Of a stretch of DNA of 64,000 nt, positions 8,607-18,076 are shown piece by piece. How positions within the stretch are numbered: position 1 is the first letter of the stretch; the number at the start of each line of letters is the position of its first letter. The position numbers were made by a program, and so were the translations under genes. The stretch spans positions 104,761 through 168,760 of the forward strand of contig DLUF01000042.1 in assembly GCA_002742765.1 (NCBI GenBank), in the 5' to 3' direction. The DNA comes from Sulfurospirillum sp. UBA12182 (lineage in GTDB: Bacteria; Campylobacterota; Campylobacteria; Campylobacterales; Sulfurospirillaceae). The notes beneath the pieces were generated by a model. It was not told where the DNA came from. It saw only the letters and a program-made list of their open reading frames with translations, and made no database searches.

Positions 8607-9453
8607 CTTTTATCATATGCATTATTCCCTCTTGTGTAGTATAGGGATTTTGCAAGTTTAGTATCTTTTTTGTTTGTGTATTATCAACTTCTAAGTTTTC
8701 ATAAAGTCTTTTGTAAAATGATGGTTTAAAAAGTTTTAGCAACTCCTTAAAAAATGGTATTTTAATCAAGTATACCTTTTTACCTAAAGCTTTTGCTATA
8801 AGTTTTATTAGATCTGTAGTGCTTAGTGGTTCATCATCTGAAGCTAAGAAAATTCCTGACTTTTTTTGTTCTATTATTTGGTCAACCAAATGGCAAAGAT
8901 TACCAACATAAACAAAGCTTCTAGCGTTATGAATCCCATCAAATGGTAATAATGAAATACTGTTTACTAACTTCACTAAAGATCGGATATTTGCTTTTAC
9001 TCCACAACCATAAACTATAGGAGTTCTAAGGATACTAACTTTAAAGTTCTCATCTTCTAATCTTCTAAGTTCAATTTCAGCTTTTAATTTACTTTTTCCA
9101 TAATCATCTTGAGGTTTACATGTAGAGCTTTCAGTATAAGCCTCGTCGCTCTCTTCTCCACAAACTTTAATGGTGCTCATAAAAACAAACTGTTTTACAC
9201 CTGATTCTTTAGCTCTATTTGCCAACTCTAAAGTTTGTGTTACGTTTACTCTTTCATATTCTTCTTTACTTGCTCCAGCCATCTGATGAACTAACGCTGA
9301 AAGATGTAAAACTACATCAACACCCTTTACATGTAAGGATTTAAAATCATCTTTTAAAAAGCTAAAAGTTTTAAAACTATATTTATCCTTGTATTGTCTT
9401 ATGAAATAGCTTCCTATAAAACCATTTGAACCTGTGATAAGTAGTTTTTTCAT
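8584..9453 (-). CDS. WbpV/WbtF-like NAD-dependent sugar epimerase/reductase
   Basis: This 289-residue extended SDR has the Rossmann motif ITGSNGFIGS at 5-14 and the catalytic YxxxK in DDYGKSKLKAE. Its overall pattern fits the WbpV group, which reduces UDP-4-keto-6-deoxy-GlcNAc to UDP-QuiNAc or UDP-FucNAc. The presence of a WbpM/PglF-like dehydratase and a WbpL-like transferase in the same run of genes supports that role. GalE-type epimerase activity is the alternative. A copy of the TTACATGTAA palindrome lies inside the gene at 9327-9336; it is the last one before a 15-kb stretch without the motif. Confidence 0.8.
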   Translation of the reverse strand: MKKLLITGSNGFIGSYFIRQYKDKYSFKTFSFLKDDFKSLHVKGVDVVLHLSALVHQMAGASKEEYERVNVTQTLELANRAKESGVKQFVFMSTIKVCGEESDEAYTESSTCKPQDDYGKSKLKAEIELRRLEDENFKVSILRTPIVYGCGVKANIRSLVKLVNSISLLPFDGIHNARSFVYVGNLCHLVDQIIEQKKSGIFLASDDEPLSTTDLIKLIAKALGKKVYLIKIPFFKELLKLFKPSFYKRLYENLEVDNTQTKKILNLQNPYTTQEGIMHMIKGEKFDTQ

Positions 9454-10199
9454 CTTTTAAATAACCCTAAGATTTTCTTTGGATACTTGCTTAAAACCTT
9501 TAGCCAATTTGTATCTATACCATTTTCTTTACAAGCCTTTATAATCTCTTTATTTAATATATAATTACTCTTTATACCACTTGTACTAGCTCCACCCATT
9601 CTCATTTTTACAATTGGCTCTTTTAAATAGCTATAAGTGATTCTATTTTTAGCTAGAAATCTAGTCAGGAGTTCATAATCAGCTGCTATCTTATAGTCTG
9701 TTTTAAATAGACCATATTTTTCATATATATCTTTTTTTACAAAAAATGTAGGATGTGCAGGCATCCAACCATAAGCAAATTTTTCAGGACTAAAATAGCT
9801 ACTATCATAGTATCGTACAGTTTTAGAAAGATTTTCAGGTTTTACAAATACTAAATCAGCATATAAACTATCGACTTGTTTCTCTTTAAACTCTTTTACA
9901 ACTTTCTTTATCACATACTCATCTATATAAAAGTCATCACTGTTGAGTATCCCAACTATATTACCAGTAGCTAATTTAACACCCTTATTCATAGCATCAT
10001 AAAGCCCTTTATCCTTTTCACTTATAAACTTAGATATCTTATCTCCATAGCTTTTTACAATTTCAACTGTACCATCTGTACTAGCACCATCTACTACTAT
10101 ATACTCTATGTTTTCATAAGTTTGATTCAATACAGAGTCAATAGCATATTTTATAGTTGTAACATTATTTCTTACTACTGTTATAATTGAAACTTTCAA
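9450..10199 (-). CDS. Family 2 glycosyltransferase
   Basis: A GT-A fold transferase of 249 residues. The opening SIITVVRNNVTTIKYAIDSVLNQTY, split here only by strand order, is followed by VVDGASTDGT and GILNSDDFYI, which supplies the metal-binding DxD. It should add one sugar from a nucleotide donor to the growing lipid-linked glycan at the cytoplasmic face. It overlaps neighbours on both sides by four bases, so it is part of one operon. It resembles the GT2 at 12867-13676 in layout, including AMNKGV, suggesting an old duplication. The donor sugar cannot be deduced. Confidence 0.9.
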   Translation of the reverse strand: MKVSIITVVRNNVTTIKYAIDSVLNQTYENIEYIVVDGASTDGTVEIVKSYGDKISKFISEKDKGLYDAMNKGVKLATGNIVGILNSDDFYIDEYVIKKVVKEFKEKQVDSLYADLVFVKPENLSKTVRYYDSSYFSPEKFAYGWMPAHPTFFVKKDIYEKYGLFKTDYKIAADYELLTRFLAKNRITYSYLKEPIVKMRMGGASTSGIKSNYILNKEIIKACKENGIDTNWLKVLSKYPKKILGLFKR

Positions 10200-11347
10200 A
10201 TTGTATTCTCCAAAATATCATTATAAATCTTTATTTGGTTTTCTATCACATATTCATTTTCATATATCTTTGCAGTTTTAATGGCTTCTTTACTCAAATT
10301 TTCATACTCTTCATAATCATATGAGTTTTCAATAATATCTTTTAAGTTATCTCTGCCACTCAAAAATCCATTTACACCATCTCTTATGAAGTCTCCACGA
10401 GTTCCGATATCAAAACCAATCACAGGTACCCCAAAACTCATAGCCTCTATGATAGTCAAACCAAAAGTTTCATACAAAATTGAAGGCTGAATAAGGTATT
10501 TTGATATTGAAATAGCTTTCAGAGTCTCTTCTCTACTGCATTTGCCCTTGAAAATTATATTTTGTTTACTATATTTTTCTCTTAGTTTTTGCTCTATATC
10601 TCCACCACCTATGATAGTCAAGATATATTTCTCATCCAGTTTTTTCCACACTTTTAATAGTTCAACAACCCCTTTTGATTCTTCAAGCCTTCCCACATAG
10701 ATATAATTTTTTTTCTCTTTTGATATCTCAAAACTCATTTCTAAACTATTTGACTTTAAGATAATTTTATCCTCATTTATACCTAAATTTCTCACTTTTT
10801 CTTTTTGAAAGTTTGTCAATACAAAAAAATAATCAATATCATCAAATACTTTAGTAATTCTATAGTACAAAAATGAGAGTTGTGCCAATACACTTTGAAT
10901 CATAGATTTTCTAAAGCACTTATTAAATATACCTTGTAATGAAAACTTACTTTTAGTACATAATTCACATATTCCAAAACCATCTCTATAAAAAATCCCT
11001 GATATACACCAAAGTCTATAGTTATGTAAAGTATGGACCACTTTTGCACCCCCATCTTTACTCGCTTTAAAAATACTTGGAGTTAAAAGTGGATAAAAGT
11101 TATGTATATGCACTAAGTCTATTTTATTTTCTTCAACTATTTTTTTTACTTCTTTATAATAATACTTATTGAACCAAATATTAAATATGAGTTTGATTTT
11201 ACTTAGGTTATCATTTGATACTTCATAGCTAAAAACATTTTTTTTACCTAATTTTTTTTGCAAAGATTGTAGTTCATTTGTATAAACTATATCTTCACCA
11301 CCTATATTGCTTGACTGGTATCTATTGTGGATTATTAAAATTTTCAC
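10196..11347 (-). CDS. Family 4 glycosyltransferase (GT-B)
   Basis: The 383-residue protein has the two-domain GT-B pattern. The N-terminal half contains VHIHNFYPLLTP and a HTLHNYRLWC stretch. The C-terminal half has YVGRLEESKGV, the IIGGGD strand and the donor-site ETFGLTIIEAMSFGVPVIG with its EX7E arrangement. Four cysteines in a CxxC-type cluster (GICELCTK and nearby) around residues 110-140 are unusual but seen in some family members. It probably adds one sugar to the lipid-linked oligosaccharide. It overlaps adjacent genes by four bases each. Donor and acceptor are unknown. Confidence 0.9.
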   Translation of the reverse strand: MKILIIHNRYQSSNIGGEDIVYTNELQSLQKKLGKKNVFSYEVSNDNLSKIKLIFNIWFNKYYYKEVKKIVEENKIDLVHIHNFYPLLTPSIFKASKDGGAKVVHTLHNYRLWCISGIFYRDGFGICELCTKSKFSLQGIFNKCFRKSMIQSVLAQLSFLYYRITKVFDDIDYFFVLTNFQKEKVRNLGINEDKIILKSNSLEMSFEISKEKKNYIYVGRLEESKGVVELLKVWKKLDEKYILTIIGGGDIEQKLREKYSKQNIIFKGKCSREETLKAISISKYLIQPSILYETFGLTIIEAMSFGVPVIGFDIGTRGDFIRDGVNGFLSGRDNLKDIIENSYDYEEYENLSKEAIKTAKIYENEYVIENQIKIYNDILENTI

Positions 11348-12360
11348 AGATACACTTCAATTTGTAAGATATCTTTTTTATCGATTGAAACATTTTTGAC
11401 ACCATCAAGAAGAGTTTTATATAACTTATCATCAATCTGATTTATTATATTATACAAATTCTCAGTATTTACTATATATCCATTTTTACCATTTTCAATC
11501 AATTCACTTGCTCCACAGTTATCACTAATCAGTACAGGTAATCCAAAATATAAAGCTTCTTCAATCACTAGTCCCCAAGATTCTGAAAGACTAGGTAATA
11601 TAAAAATATCATTCTTATTAAAATAATCTTGGAGTTCAGTATTATTGACTTGCCCTAAAAAAATTATGTTTGAATTTGCTTTATTTTTCAGCTCTTTTTC
11701 TAATGATCCTGTGCCAATGACTGTCAAAGTATGCTCTGGAAGCTGATTAAAAACATCTACAAGTAATTCTATATTTTTCTCCTTAGAAATTCGTCCTATG
11801 AATAAAAATCTTTTTTTATACTCTTTTTTTATAGGCTCAAAACTAGGCTTATTTATTATTCCTACACCTTTTGTGATTTTAACTTCACCTTTAAAACATA
11901 AAGCATCCAAAAGTTCTTGATGCAGTTTACCAGATGCATAAACGGTAGAGATACGACTTAAAAATATTTTTTTAATAAAGCCTCTTATACCATCTGTTTT
12001 ACTTTCCTTGATAGTTGACTCTAATGCTAAGCAATTTTTTGATTTTGAGTTTGTTATTACTAAGTACCAAAACTCTTTTAAGTCCCAACCACTTACAACT
12101 ATTTTTTTGTACTGAATATCTTTAAAAATACCTCGAAGTTTAAAAATGTTTTCTTTTACATCTCTATCTTGAAAGTTTCCATCAAATAACAATTCATATT
12201 TAAATTTTACATTTTGCAAAGTTATAAAATCATCTGCCCTTTTTTCAGCTGTATTTGAAGCTATAAAAACAACTAATATATTTAACTTTTTAGATAACTC
12301 ATTATAAAGATTAACTTTATAAAATGCAGGAATATGAGTGACTATCACATAATCATACAT
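11344..12360 (-). CDS. Family 4 glycosyltransferase (GT-B)
   Basis: This 338-residue GT-B protein shows FIGRISKEKNIELLVDVF, TVIGTGSLEKEL and a donor-binding ILPSLSESWGLVIEEAL segment with the EX7E glutamates. The N-terminal acceptor domain is less conserved and begins YDYVIVTHIPAFYKVNLY. It sits in the glycosyltransferase run, four bases overlapping the preceding gene, and should act at the cytoplasmic side of the inner membrane. The sugar transferred cannot be predicted from sequence. Confidence 0.88.
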   Translation of the reverse strand: MYDYVIVTHIPAFYKVNLYNELSKKLNILVVFIASNTAEKRADDFITLQNVKFKYELLFDGNFQDRDVKENIFKLRGIFKDIQYKKIVVSGWDLKEFWYLVITNSKSKNCLALESTIKESKTDGIRGFIKKIFLSRISTVYASGKLHQELLDALCFKGEVKITKGVGIINKPSFEPIKKEYKKRFLFIGRISKEKNIELLVDVFNQLPEHTLTVIGTGSLEKELKNKANSNIIFLGQVNNTELQDYFNKNDIFILPSLSESWGLVIEEALYFGLPVLISDNCGASELIENGKNGYIVNTENLYNIINQIDDKLYKTLLDGVKNVSIDKKDILQIEVYL

Positions 12361-12369
12361 ACTTACAAA

Positions 12370-12870
12370 TTATTTCAAATATTTTTTTATCACCGCAGGA
12401 TTTCCTGCGACCATACAAAAATCTGGAACATCATTAATTACTATAGAACCTGCCGCAACTATACTTTTTTTCCCAATTTTTACTCCCGGCAAAATAATAG
12501 ATCCAAATCCAATCCATGCTCCATTATCTATAAAAATATCTTTTCCTGTACCTTTTCCAGCAATATGCCTACCACTTAAATCAACTTCATGTGTTCCAGT
12601 AATAACAGAAACTCTTGATGAAATATCGACAAAATCTCCTATTACAACTTTTGTATTATTCGCACCCATTATTAATGATTCATGACCCAAAAAAGTATCT
12701 TGACCTATCTGTATATTTTCAACACCGACTATATTAAAGCTACTAAACATTCTTACTGATGGGTGTATTTCAAATTTACACAAAACTCTATATATAAAAT
12801 TTTTCGTTTTAAAAAATCTACTCTCTGGAAAAAAGCTTGTAAGTTTATTTGCTATAGCATTCCAAATCAT
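12370..12870 (-). CDS. Left-handed beta-helix O-acyltransferase (WcaF/WbbJ-like)
   Basis: The 166-residue protein contains hexapeptide repeats typical of left-handed beta-helix acetyltransferases: IGQDTFLGHESLIMGA, VVIGDFVDISSRVSVI, IFIDNGAWIGFGSIILPGV and IGKKSIVAAGSIV. The TGTHEVDLS segment holds the likely catalytic His. Enzymes of this kind O-acetylate a sugar of the surface glycan using acetyl-CoA. It is placed between a GT4 and a GT2 gene and overlaps the latter by four bases. No membrane segment is visible. Confidence 0.9.
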   Translation of the reverse strand: MIWNAIANKLTSFFPESRFFKTKNFIYRVLCKFEIHPSVRMFSSFNIVGVENIQIGQDTFLGHESLIMGANNTKVVIGDFVDISSRVSVITGTHEVDLSGRHIAGKGTGKDIFIDNGAWIGFGSIILPGVKIGKKSIVAAGSIVINDVPDFCMVAGNPAVIKKYLK

Positions 12871-13676
12871 TTTATACCTTTGTTAAATATTAGTGCTTTT
12901 AAAACCCCTAGAAAACCAAAGTTTTTATTTATAATACGATATTTTTCTGGAATTAACTTTTTTTTGACTCTAGACGATATACCACGTGTTTCAAAAACAG
13001 AAACTATTGTATTTGAAAAATATATTTTATAATTTTTTTTAATAACTCTCATCATAATATCATTGTCTGAATTTACTGGAAATCTTAAATCATAATATAT
13101 ATCATCACGCATATTAGTTTTATTAAAGAATAATGCTTGATGACAAGATAATAATTCTCCAAATTTAATAATTTGTAATTTTTGTTGAGCAAAATAAATC
13201 TTATCAGAATCCTTAAGAGTATAACAACCTGCAATAACTGAATAATTATTTAAATGTGTTTTATTGAAAATATATTCAAGTGTCTCTGCACTATAGAATA
13301 CATCACTAGCATTCATAAAGTTTATCCACTCTCCACTAGCTACATCTATCCCCTTATTCATAGCATCATAAATCCCCCCATCTCTCTCACTCACCCAATA
13401 ATCAATTCTTTCTTCATACTTCTTGATTATATCAATTGTCCCGTCAGTTGATCCGCCATCTATGATAATATATTCAAAATTATCGTAGGTTTGATTTATA
13501 ACACTTTGGATTGTCTCATCTAAAAACTGTTCACCATTATAAACAACTGTGATAATAGATATAAGTGGTTTACCATCATAAGATTTTTTAAAATACCCTT
13601 GTGTTCTAAGTCCACCCTGAGTTAAGGTTGAATTGTTAATTTTTAATTTTAAATTATCTTCTTTTTCATTCAACAT
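12867..13676 (-). CDS. Family 2 glycosyltransferase
   Basis: A 269-residue GT-A protein with ISIITVVYNGEQFLDETI, IIDGGSTDGTIDII and a WINFMNASDVFY segment in place of a typical DxD loop (ASD). An N-terminal extension of about 30 residues precedes the catalytic fold. An A8 run on the coding strand, at about 13033-13040, lies in the C-terminal third. It shares the GGIYDAMNKGIDVASG block with the GT2 at 9450-10199. It probably builds one linkage of the lipid-linked glycan; the donor is unknown. Confidence 0.88.
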   Translation of the reverse strand: MLNEKEDNLKLKINNSTLTQGGLRTQGYFKKSYDGKPLISIITVVYNGEQFLDETIQSVINQTYDNFEYIIIDGGSTDGTIDIIKKYEERIDYWVSERDGGIYDAMNKGIDVASGEWINFMNASDVFYSAETLEYIFNKTHLNNYSVIAGCYTLKDSDKIYFAQQKLQIIKFGELLSCHQALFFNKTNMRDDIYYDLRFPVNSDNDIMMRVIKKNYKIYFSNTIVSVFETRGISSRVKKKLIPEKYRIINKNFGFLGVLKALIFNKGIK

Positions 13677-13740
13677 TGAAAACTCATCATTCGAAATAAC
13701 CTTGTCACGCTATGATTTTCATCCAAACATATTGTGTTAG

Positions 13741-14712
13741 TCATTTATTATTTCCCTCTCTAAAAAGCTCATCAACTACCTTCAATCCAAGTTCAGTCAA
13801 ACTCACATCACCGAATTGATCTAAAACTATTTTTTTACTTATTAGTGACTGGATAGCTTTTTCTGATGTCACTTTTTGCATTTGATTATTTTTCAAAATC
13901 AAATCTTTAAAGCTATTCTTATTCATCTTGCTATCAGTTTCAAAAAAAGATTTCAACATGACTTTTTCATCCTTTTCAAGAGACTTTATCAATCTTTGAA
14001 ATTCATTATCTTGCTTATTTTGAGCATCACTAAGTATTTTTTCTAATCCAGATTTTGGCTTTTCACTTGAAGGAGCTGATGCATATTTTGGACTCTGATT
14101 TACTTTAATCTCCAGACTAGCGACTTGTTTTTTTAACTGCTCTATCTCTCCACCTCTATCAGCTACTTTTTTCTGAGCTTCGATAAGTTCATTTTTTAGT
14201 TTTTCGGTATCTTTTGCTACTCTTTCTTCAAAACTACTTTCTAGCTCTTTACTTCTATCTATGTATTCTGTTTCTAGTCTAGTTTTATAGTCGTCATACT
14301 CTTTTTTTGTTTGTTCGTATTTTTTGATATATTCATCAAGCTCATCTTGAAGTTTTATAGCTGTATATCTTATCTCTATTGACTCTTCCACACTAAGCAA
14401 TGTTTGCTTTTCTATAGCTTGTTTTCGCTCATTCATCTTCTTGTCAAACCAAAGTTTCGCACTATAAAAACCAATCTGAAAGAATGGAAATATCAAAGTA
14501 TAAAACAAAGCTCCTACTATAGGCTTCCAGTGACAAACATCATCATAACTCAACATCTCAATTTTACAAGTAGTAGCTAACTCTGGATCAAAAAATATCA
14601 AAAATAACTTTGCATTAAAATACACAAAAAAGAAAACATACGATGCTAAAAATGGTGTGTATTTCATATCGTACAGTCTAGCTTTGATTGAGTCTTTTAG
14701 GTCGTTATGCAT
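13741..14712 (-). CDS. Membrane protein with long coiled coil and C-terminal winged-helix-like region
   Basis: I do not recognise this 323-residue family. Two hydrophobic segments (about 19-38 and 62-85) are followed by a highly charged helical region of about 110-225 that should form a coiled coil, a Ser/Pro-rich linker (APSSEKPKSG), and a C-terminal globular part (about 230-323) that reads like a small winged helix. It is fused by a one-base stop/start overlap to the next unrecognised membrane gene. Both lie between glycosyltransferase genes. A scaffold or a length-controlling Wzz-like role is possible by position, but no Wzz signature is present. Confidence 0.6.
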   Translation of the reverse strand: MHNDLKDSIKARLYDMKYTPFLASYVFFFVYFNAKLFLIFFDPELATTCKIEMLSYDDVCHWKPIVGALFYTLIFPFFQIGFYSAKLWFDKKMNERKQAIEKQTLLSVEESIEIRYTAIKLQDELDEYIKKYEQTKKEYDDYKTRLETEYIDRSKELESSFEERVAKDTEKLKNELIEAQKKVADRGGEIEQLKKQVASLEIKVNQSPKYASAPSSEKPKSGLEKILSDAQNKQDNEFQRLIKSLEKDEKVMLKSFFETDSKMNKNSFKDLILKNNQMQKVTSEKAIQSLISKKIVLDQFGDVSLTELGLKVVDELFREGNNK

Positions 14713-15380
14713 TATTTCGTGCTCACATTTGACTCATTTGTTTTTATATTACTTTCAATTACTTTTTTATTAACAATAGCTTTTTGATGGTTTAATTGAT
14801 TACTTTCTTTTTGTAGTGTAGATATTTGATTATCTTTTTTACTATTCACAACTTCAATACTCCCTACAAAAATTATAAAACCAATAAAAAATAAAACCAC
14901 AATCCCCCATTTTGTGAACCTAAACCAAGGTTCACCTTTTTTAACCCTTTCCCATTCATTTTTTAAAATCGTATGAGCTTTTTCAGTAAACTGATTCGTA
15001 GCATTTTCAAGATTATTATCTTTTATCATTTCAGATGGACTTATCAATATCTTATTTAATTTATTCAATTCTTTAATTAATCCTTCACTATCATTTGGAT
15101 TAAGTCGTAGATTAATTTTATGTATCATAAGTTGAATTTTATTTGTAATTTCAATATTTTCATCAATAAAATCATGTGCCAATTTTCCTCTATTTTGCTT
15201 TTTATAAGTTAAATAAGCTAGTTCAAAATGATTAATAGTGCTCATCAATTCTGCTACATCATTTCTTAGTGCTTCTATCCAAGCTTGTCGAAACTCTGAT
15301 ATTTTTTGCTCTTTAGTGATGACAAGCCCTATAAATGAGACAAATCCTGCGATTATGGCTACTATGATACTAGTTTCCAT
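14712..15380 (-). CDS. Unrecognised two-helix membrane protein
   Basis: The 222-residue protein begins with a membrane helix (about 5-19), continues with a mostly helical soluble stretch containing EFRQAWIEALRNDVAELM (27-44), and has a second membrane helix at about 157-176 followed by a polar, Asn/Lys-rich tail. It overlaps the GT4 gene upstream by 11 bases and touches the coiled-coil membrane gene downstream, so the two unknowns probably form one unit. No enzyme motif is visible. The function is unknown. Confidence 0.6.
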   Translation of the reverse strand: METSIIVAIIAGFVSFIGLVITKEQKISEFRQAWIEALRNDVAELMSTINHFELAYLTYKKQNRGKLAHDFIDENIEITNKIQLMIHKINLRLNPNDSEGLIKELNKLNKILISPSEMIKDNNLENATNQFTEKAHTILKNEWERVKKGEPWFRFTKWGIVVLFFIGFIIFVGSIEVVNSKKDNQISTLQKESNQLNHQKAIVNKKVIESNIKTNESNVSTK

Positions 15381-16611
15381 TTAACACCTCTTTGTATAGC
15401 TCCACATACTTTCCAGCAACAACTCTGCTGTCAAACTCTCTCATTACTTTCTCTCTAGCATTTGTACAAAGTTCATCATAATTTGGAACATTCAGAACCC
15501 ACTCAATTCCACATGCCAAATCTTTACTTTCAAAAGGTTTAGCTTTATATCCATCAACCTTATGTGTTACTATATCTTTTGGTCCAGTGGCATCAAAACA
15601 AACGACAGGTGTTCCACATGTCATAGATTCTGCCAAAGTTTTTCCAAAAGCGTCCATAAGACTTGGAGCCACAAAGACATCTGCACTACTATAAGCTAGT
15701 CGTAAAGAAATATTGTCATTTAGATATCCAAAGCTTTTATATTCGAAACCTAGTTCTTCAGCCACATTTTTATCTACATTTCCAAAAAAACATAAAAAAT
15801 ACTTACTTTTATCAAGTTCTTTAACTGCTTCTTGAAATTTTACAAAACCTTTATAAAAATCTTTCAAACTTGTAGAACCGACTAATACAATCTTTTTTTG
15901 CGTTTTAATGCCTAAAATATCTCTTGCTATTTTTTTATCTATCGAAAAAAATTCACTTGTATCAATATTGTTCGATATTGTTCGTATATCAAACTCTTTA
16001 AAAAGCTCGCTTTCTTTTGCTCTTTCACTTAACCAATTGCTTATACCTACAAGTTTCATATTTTTTGGTAAGTATTTTTTCTTGCGATTTAAAACAAACT
16101 TTGAAAGATCATAGCTACTACTACTTCGCAGTTGTTCACAATTTCCACAGCCTGTTTTATATTTTTCACATTCCATGGAATAATGACAGCCACCAGTAAG
16201 TGGCCACATATCTCGCAGTGTCCACACTATTGGCTTATCAATCTTTGCAAGGTGCTTTATGTTTACAAAACTTCCATTTATCCAGTGCAGGTGGACAATA
16301 TCAGCCTCTTCATACTCTTTTGTTTTTTTAAAATCAACGCCAAACATCCCCGTACTAAATATTATTTGTTTTCGTTTTGGATACAAAAGTAAAAGCAAGT
16401 TATCAAGCTGCCCTCGTATCATTTTAAAAGCTTTATCTTTTTTTGTCTTTATAGTTGTAACAACATTACTGTCACCTAAAGTGATTTTGCTGTTTGTAAA
16501 TACTTTACTATCTACTTCAAGCTCTCTAAGCCCACTATGAAGCCAATACGCTCCACGAGCCGCTCCACCACTTAAATCTCCTGCTACTATATGTAATACT
16601 TTCACTTCCAA
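15370..16611 (-). CDS. Family 4 glycosyltransferase (GT-B)
   Basis: A 413-residue GT-B enzyme with HIVAGDLSGGAARGAYWLH at the N terminus, HLHWINGSFV and TLRDMWPLTGGCHYS in the acceptor domain, and SLMDAFGKTLAESMTCGTPVVCFD as the donor-site EX7E block. The pattern resembles WcaC/WbcM-type transferases that follow initiation of O-antigen or exopolysaccharide units. A Cys cluster (GCHYSMECEKYKTGCGNCEQ region, residues 140-160) might bind metal. It lies just before the flippase gene. The linkage formed is unknown. Confidence 0.9.
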   Translation of the reverse strand: MEVKVLHIVAGDLSGGAARGAYWLHSGLRELEVDSKVFTNSKITLGDSNVVTTIKTKKDKAFKMIRGQLDNLLLLLYPKRKQIIFSTGMFGVDFKKTKEYEEADIVHLHWINGSFVNIKHLAKIDKPIVWTLRDMWPLTGGCHYSMECEKYKTGCGNCEQLRSSSSYDLSKFVLNRKKKYLPKNMKLVGISNWLSERAKESELFKEFDIRTISNNIDTSEFFSIDKKIARDILGIKTQKKIVLVGSTSLKDFYKGFVKFQEAVKELDKSKYFLCFFGNVDKNVAEELGFEYKSFGYLNDNISLRLAYSSADVFVAPSLMDAFGKTLAESMTCGTPVVCFDATGPKDIVTHKVDGYKAKPFESKDLACGIEWVLNVPNYDELCTNAREKVMREFDSRVVAGKYVELYKEVLNGN

Positions 16612-16630
16612 AACTCCCTCAATTCATTCA

Positions 16631-18076
16631 TCAACTTTTTCGTTTCTTAAGCTCTTGGATCAGGCTTATAGTATCATGTCTATAAAATATCATAAGCAAT
16701 CCTATGTAAATCAATACGCCTAGGAGTATTTGTAGCGGTAAGATAGCATAAATACTTAGCTCTACTGACTCTAGACCTGCACCTGCATAATAAACCATTC
16801 CTGCCATGACTACTGCACTTAAAAAATAAGGCCATAATTTGTGCAATCCTTCCCAAACTCCTAGTTCCATTTGGTCCCATGAAATTTTAAGATTTGGGTA
16901 GAGCATAATTAAGTTAGCGAGTGCATAGGCTATAGCAACTCCTTCTACTCCGTAAGGCAATCCGATGATAAATGACAATACAGTAACCACTGCATTGACT
17001 GCACCTATTTTGAACATAAGTCCAGTACTTCCCTTTGCCATATAGATAGAACCAACTGTTGTTACAATAGATTGCATCATACCGATAGGGGCCAAAATCA
17101 TTAACAAAGCAGCCATGCCGATCCATTTATCGCCGAAAGCCACTGCAACAAAAGTATTTGCAGTGGCTAGCAGACCCATCATAAGCGGAAATGTAACCAA
17201 TGCTATAAAACTAATAGCCTTAATATAAGCATTTTTAAAACGAATGTTGTCATGTTTTATTTCTGAAAATGCGGGGAAAAGTACGCGCACAATGACGCGT
17301 GATATATTGTCCAAAGGGTAAAGCATAATTTTATAGGCTAGACTATACATTCCAAGAGAAGAAGCCCCTATAAACTTACCAATGAGAAACTGATCAGCAC
17401 TTCTGGCAAAATAGTTTATAAAACTAAAACTTGTTAGATTAAAAGAATAATTCCATATCAATTTAATATCTTGAAAATCAAAACTCAAAGACGGGCGCCA
17501 ATGCCCAGAAAACCAAAGCCCGATGGTTAAAATCGCACTGCCTGACAATGTCATTATAATTAAACTATATACACCATAACCGTAAAAAGCTGCAGTGATT
17601 CCTACAAAAAAAGATAAGGCTAGTGCGATTGTTTCAATTGCTACTACCCGCTTGAAAAGCATTTGCTTTTCGAGCAGGACTTTTTGAACTAATGATAATG
17701 CTCCTATAATAAAATTCAGTCCAATCCACTGCAGATAATGTACTAAATCAGGATTAGTAAAAAAAGCAGAAATAGGCCAAGCCAATACATACAGCAAGAC
17801 GAACAAAAACAGACCTACAACAAAATTAAAATAAAAAATGCTTGAGAGTATACCTTGGCTTGGACTATCTAGATGAATAATAGCTTGTGATGTTCCCATG
17901 GAAGCAAAAATATTAAAAAAGGCAACAAATATCATCAAAATTGCAAAAATACCAAAATCCTCTGGCGATAATAAGCGCGCCATAATAACAAGAGATAAAA
18001 CTTGAAAAATCTGACGAGCAATATTGCCAACACTGTTCCAGCCTATACCCGAAATTGTTTTTTGTTTTAGGGACAT
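16631..18076 (-). CDS. Wzx-type polysaccharide flippase (MOP superfamily)
   Basis: The 481-residue protein has 12 or more hydrophobic helices and the N-terminal family start KQKTISGIGWNSVGNIARQ, with ARLLSPEDFGIFAILMIFV following. MOP-family flippases carry undecaprenyl-diphosphate-linked oligosaccharides from the cytoplasmic to the periplasmic leaflet. This is the only flippase candidate in the locus; no PglK-type ABC transporter is seen. Codon choice looks slightly richer in GC than in the flanking transferases. It abuts the GT2 gene upstream by a one-base overlap. Confidence 0.93.
   Translation of the reverse strand: MSLKQKTISGIGWNSVGNIARQIFQVLSLVIMARLLSPEDFGIFAILMIFVAFFNIFASMGTSQAIIHLDSPSQGILSSIFYFNFVVGLFLFVLLYVLAWPISAFFTNPDLVHYLQWIGLNFIIGALSLVQKVLLEKQMLFKRVVAIETIALALSFFVGITAAFYGYGVYSLIIMTLSGSAILTIGLWFSGHWRPSLSFDFQDIKLIWNYSFNLTSFSFINYFARSADQFLIGKFIGASSLGMYSLAYKIMLYPLDNISRVIVRVLFPAFSEIKHDNIRFKNAYIKAISFIALVTFPLMMGLLATANTFVAVAFGDKWIGMAALLMILAPIGMMQSIVTTVGSIYMAKGSTGLMFKIGAVNAVVTVLSFIIGLPYGVEGVAIAYALANLIMLYPNLKISWDQMELGVWEGLHKLWPYFLSAVVMAGMVYYAGAGLESVELSIYAILPLQILLGVLIYIGLLMIFYRHDTISLIQELKKRKS

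Noticed and set aside
13033-13040. A8 run as a phase-variation switch in the GT2 gene
   Set aside because: Runs of seven or eight A/T are common in this AT-rich sequence and this one is far from the start; the A9 in the fucosyltransferase is a better candidate.
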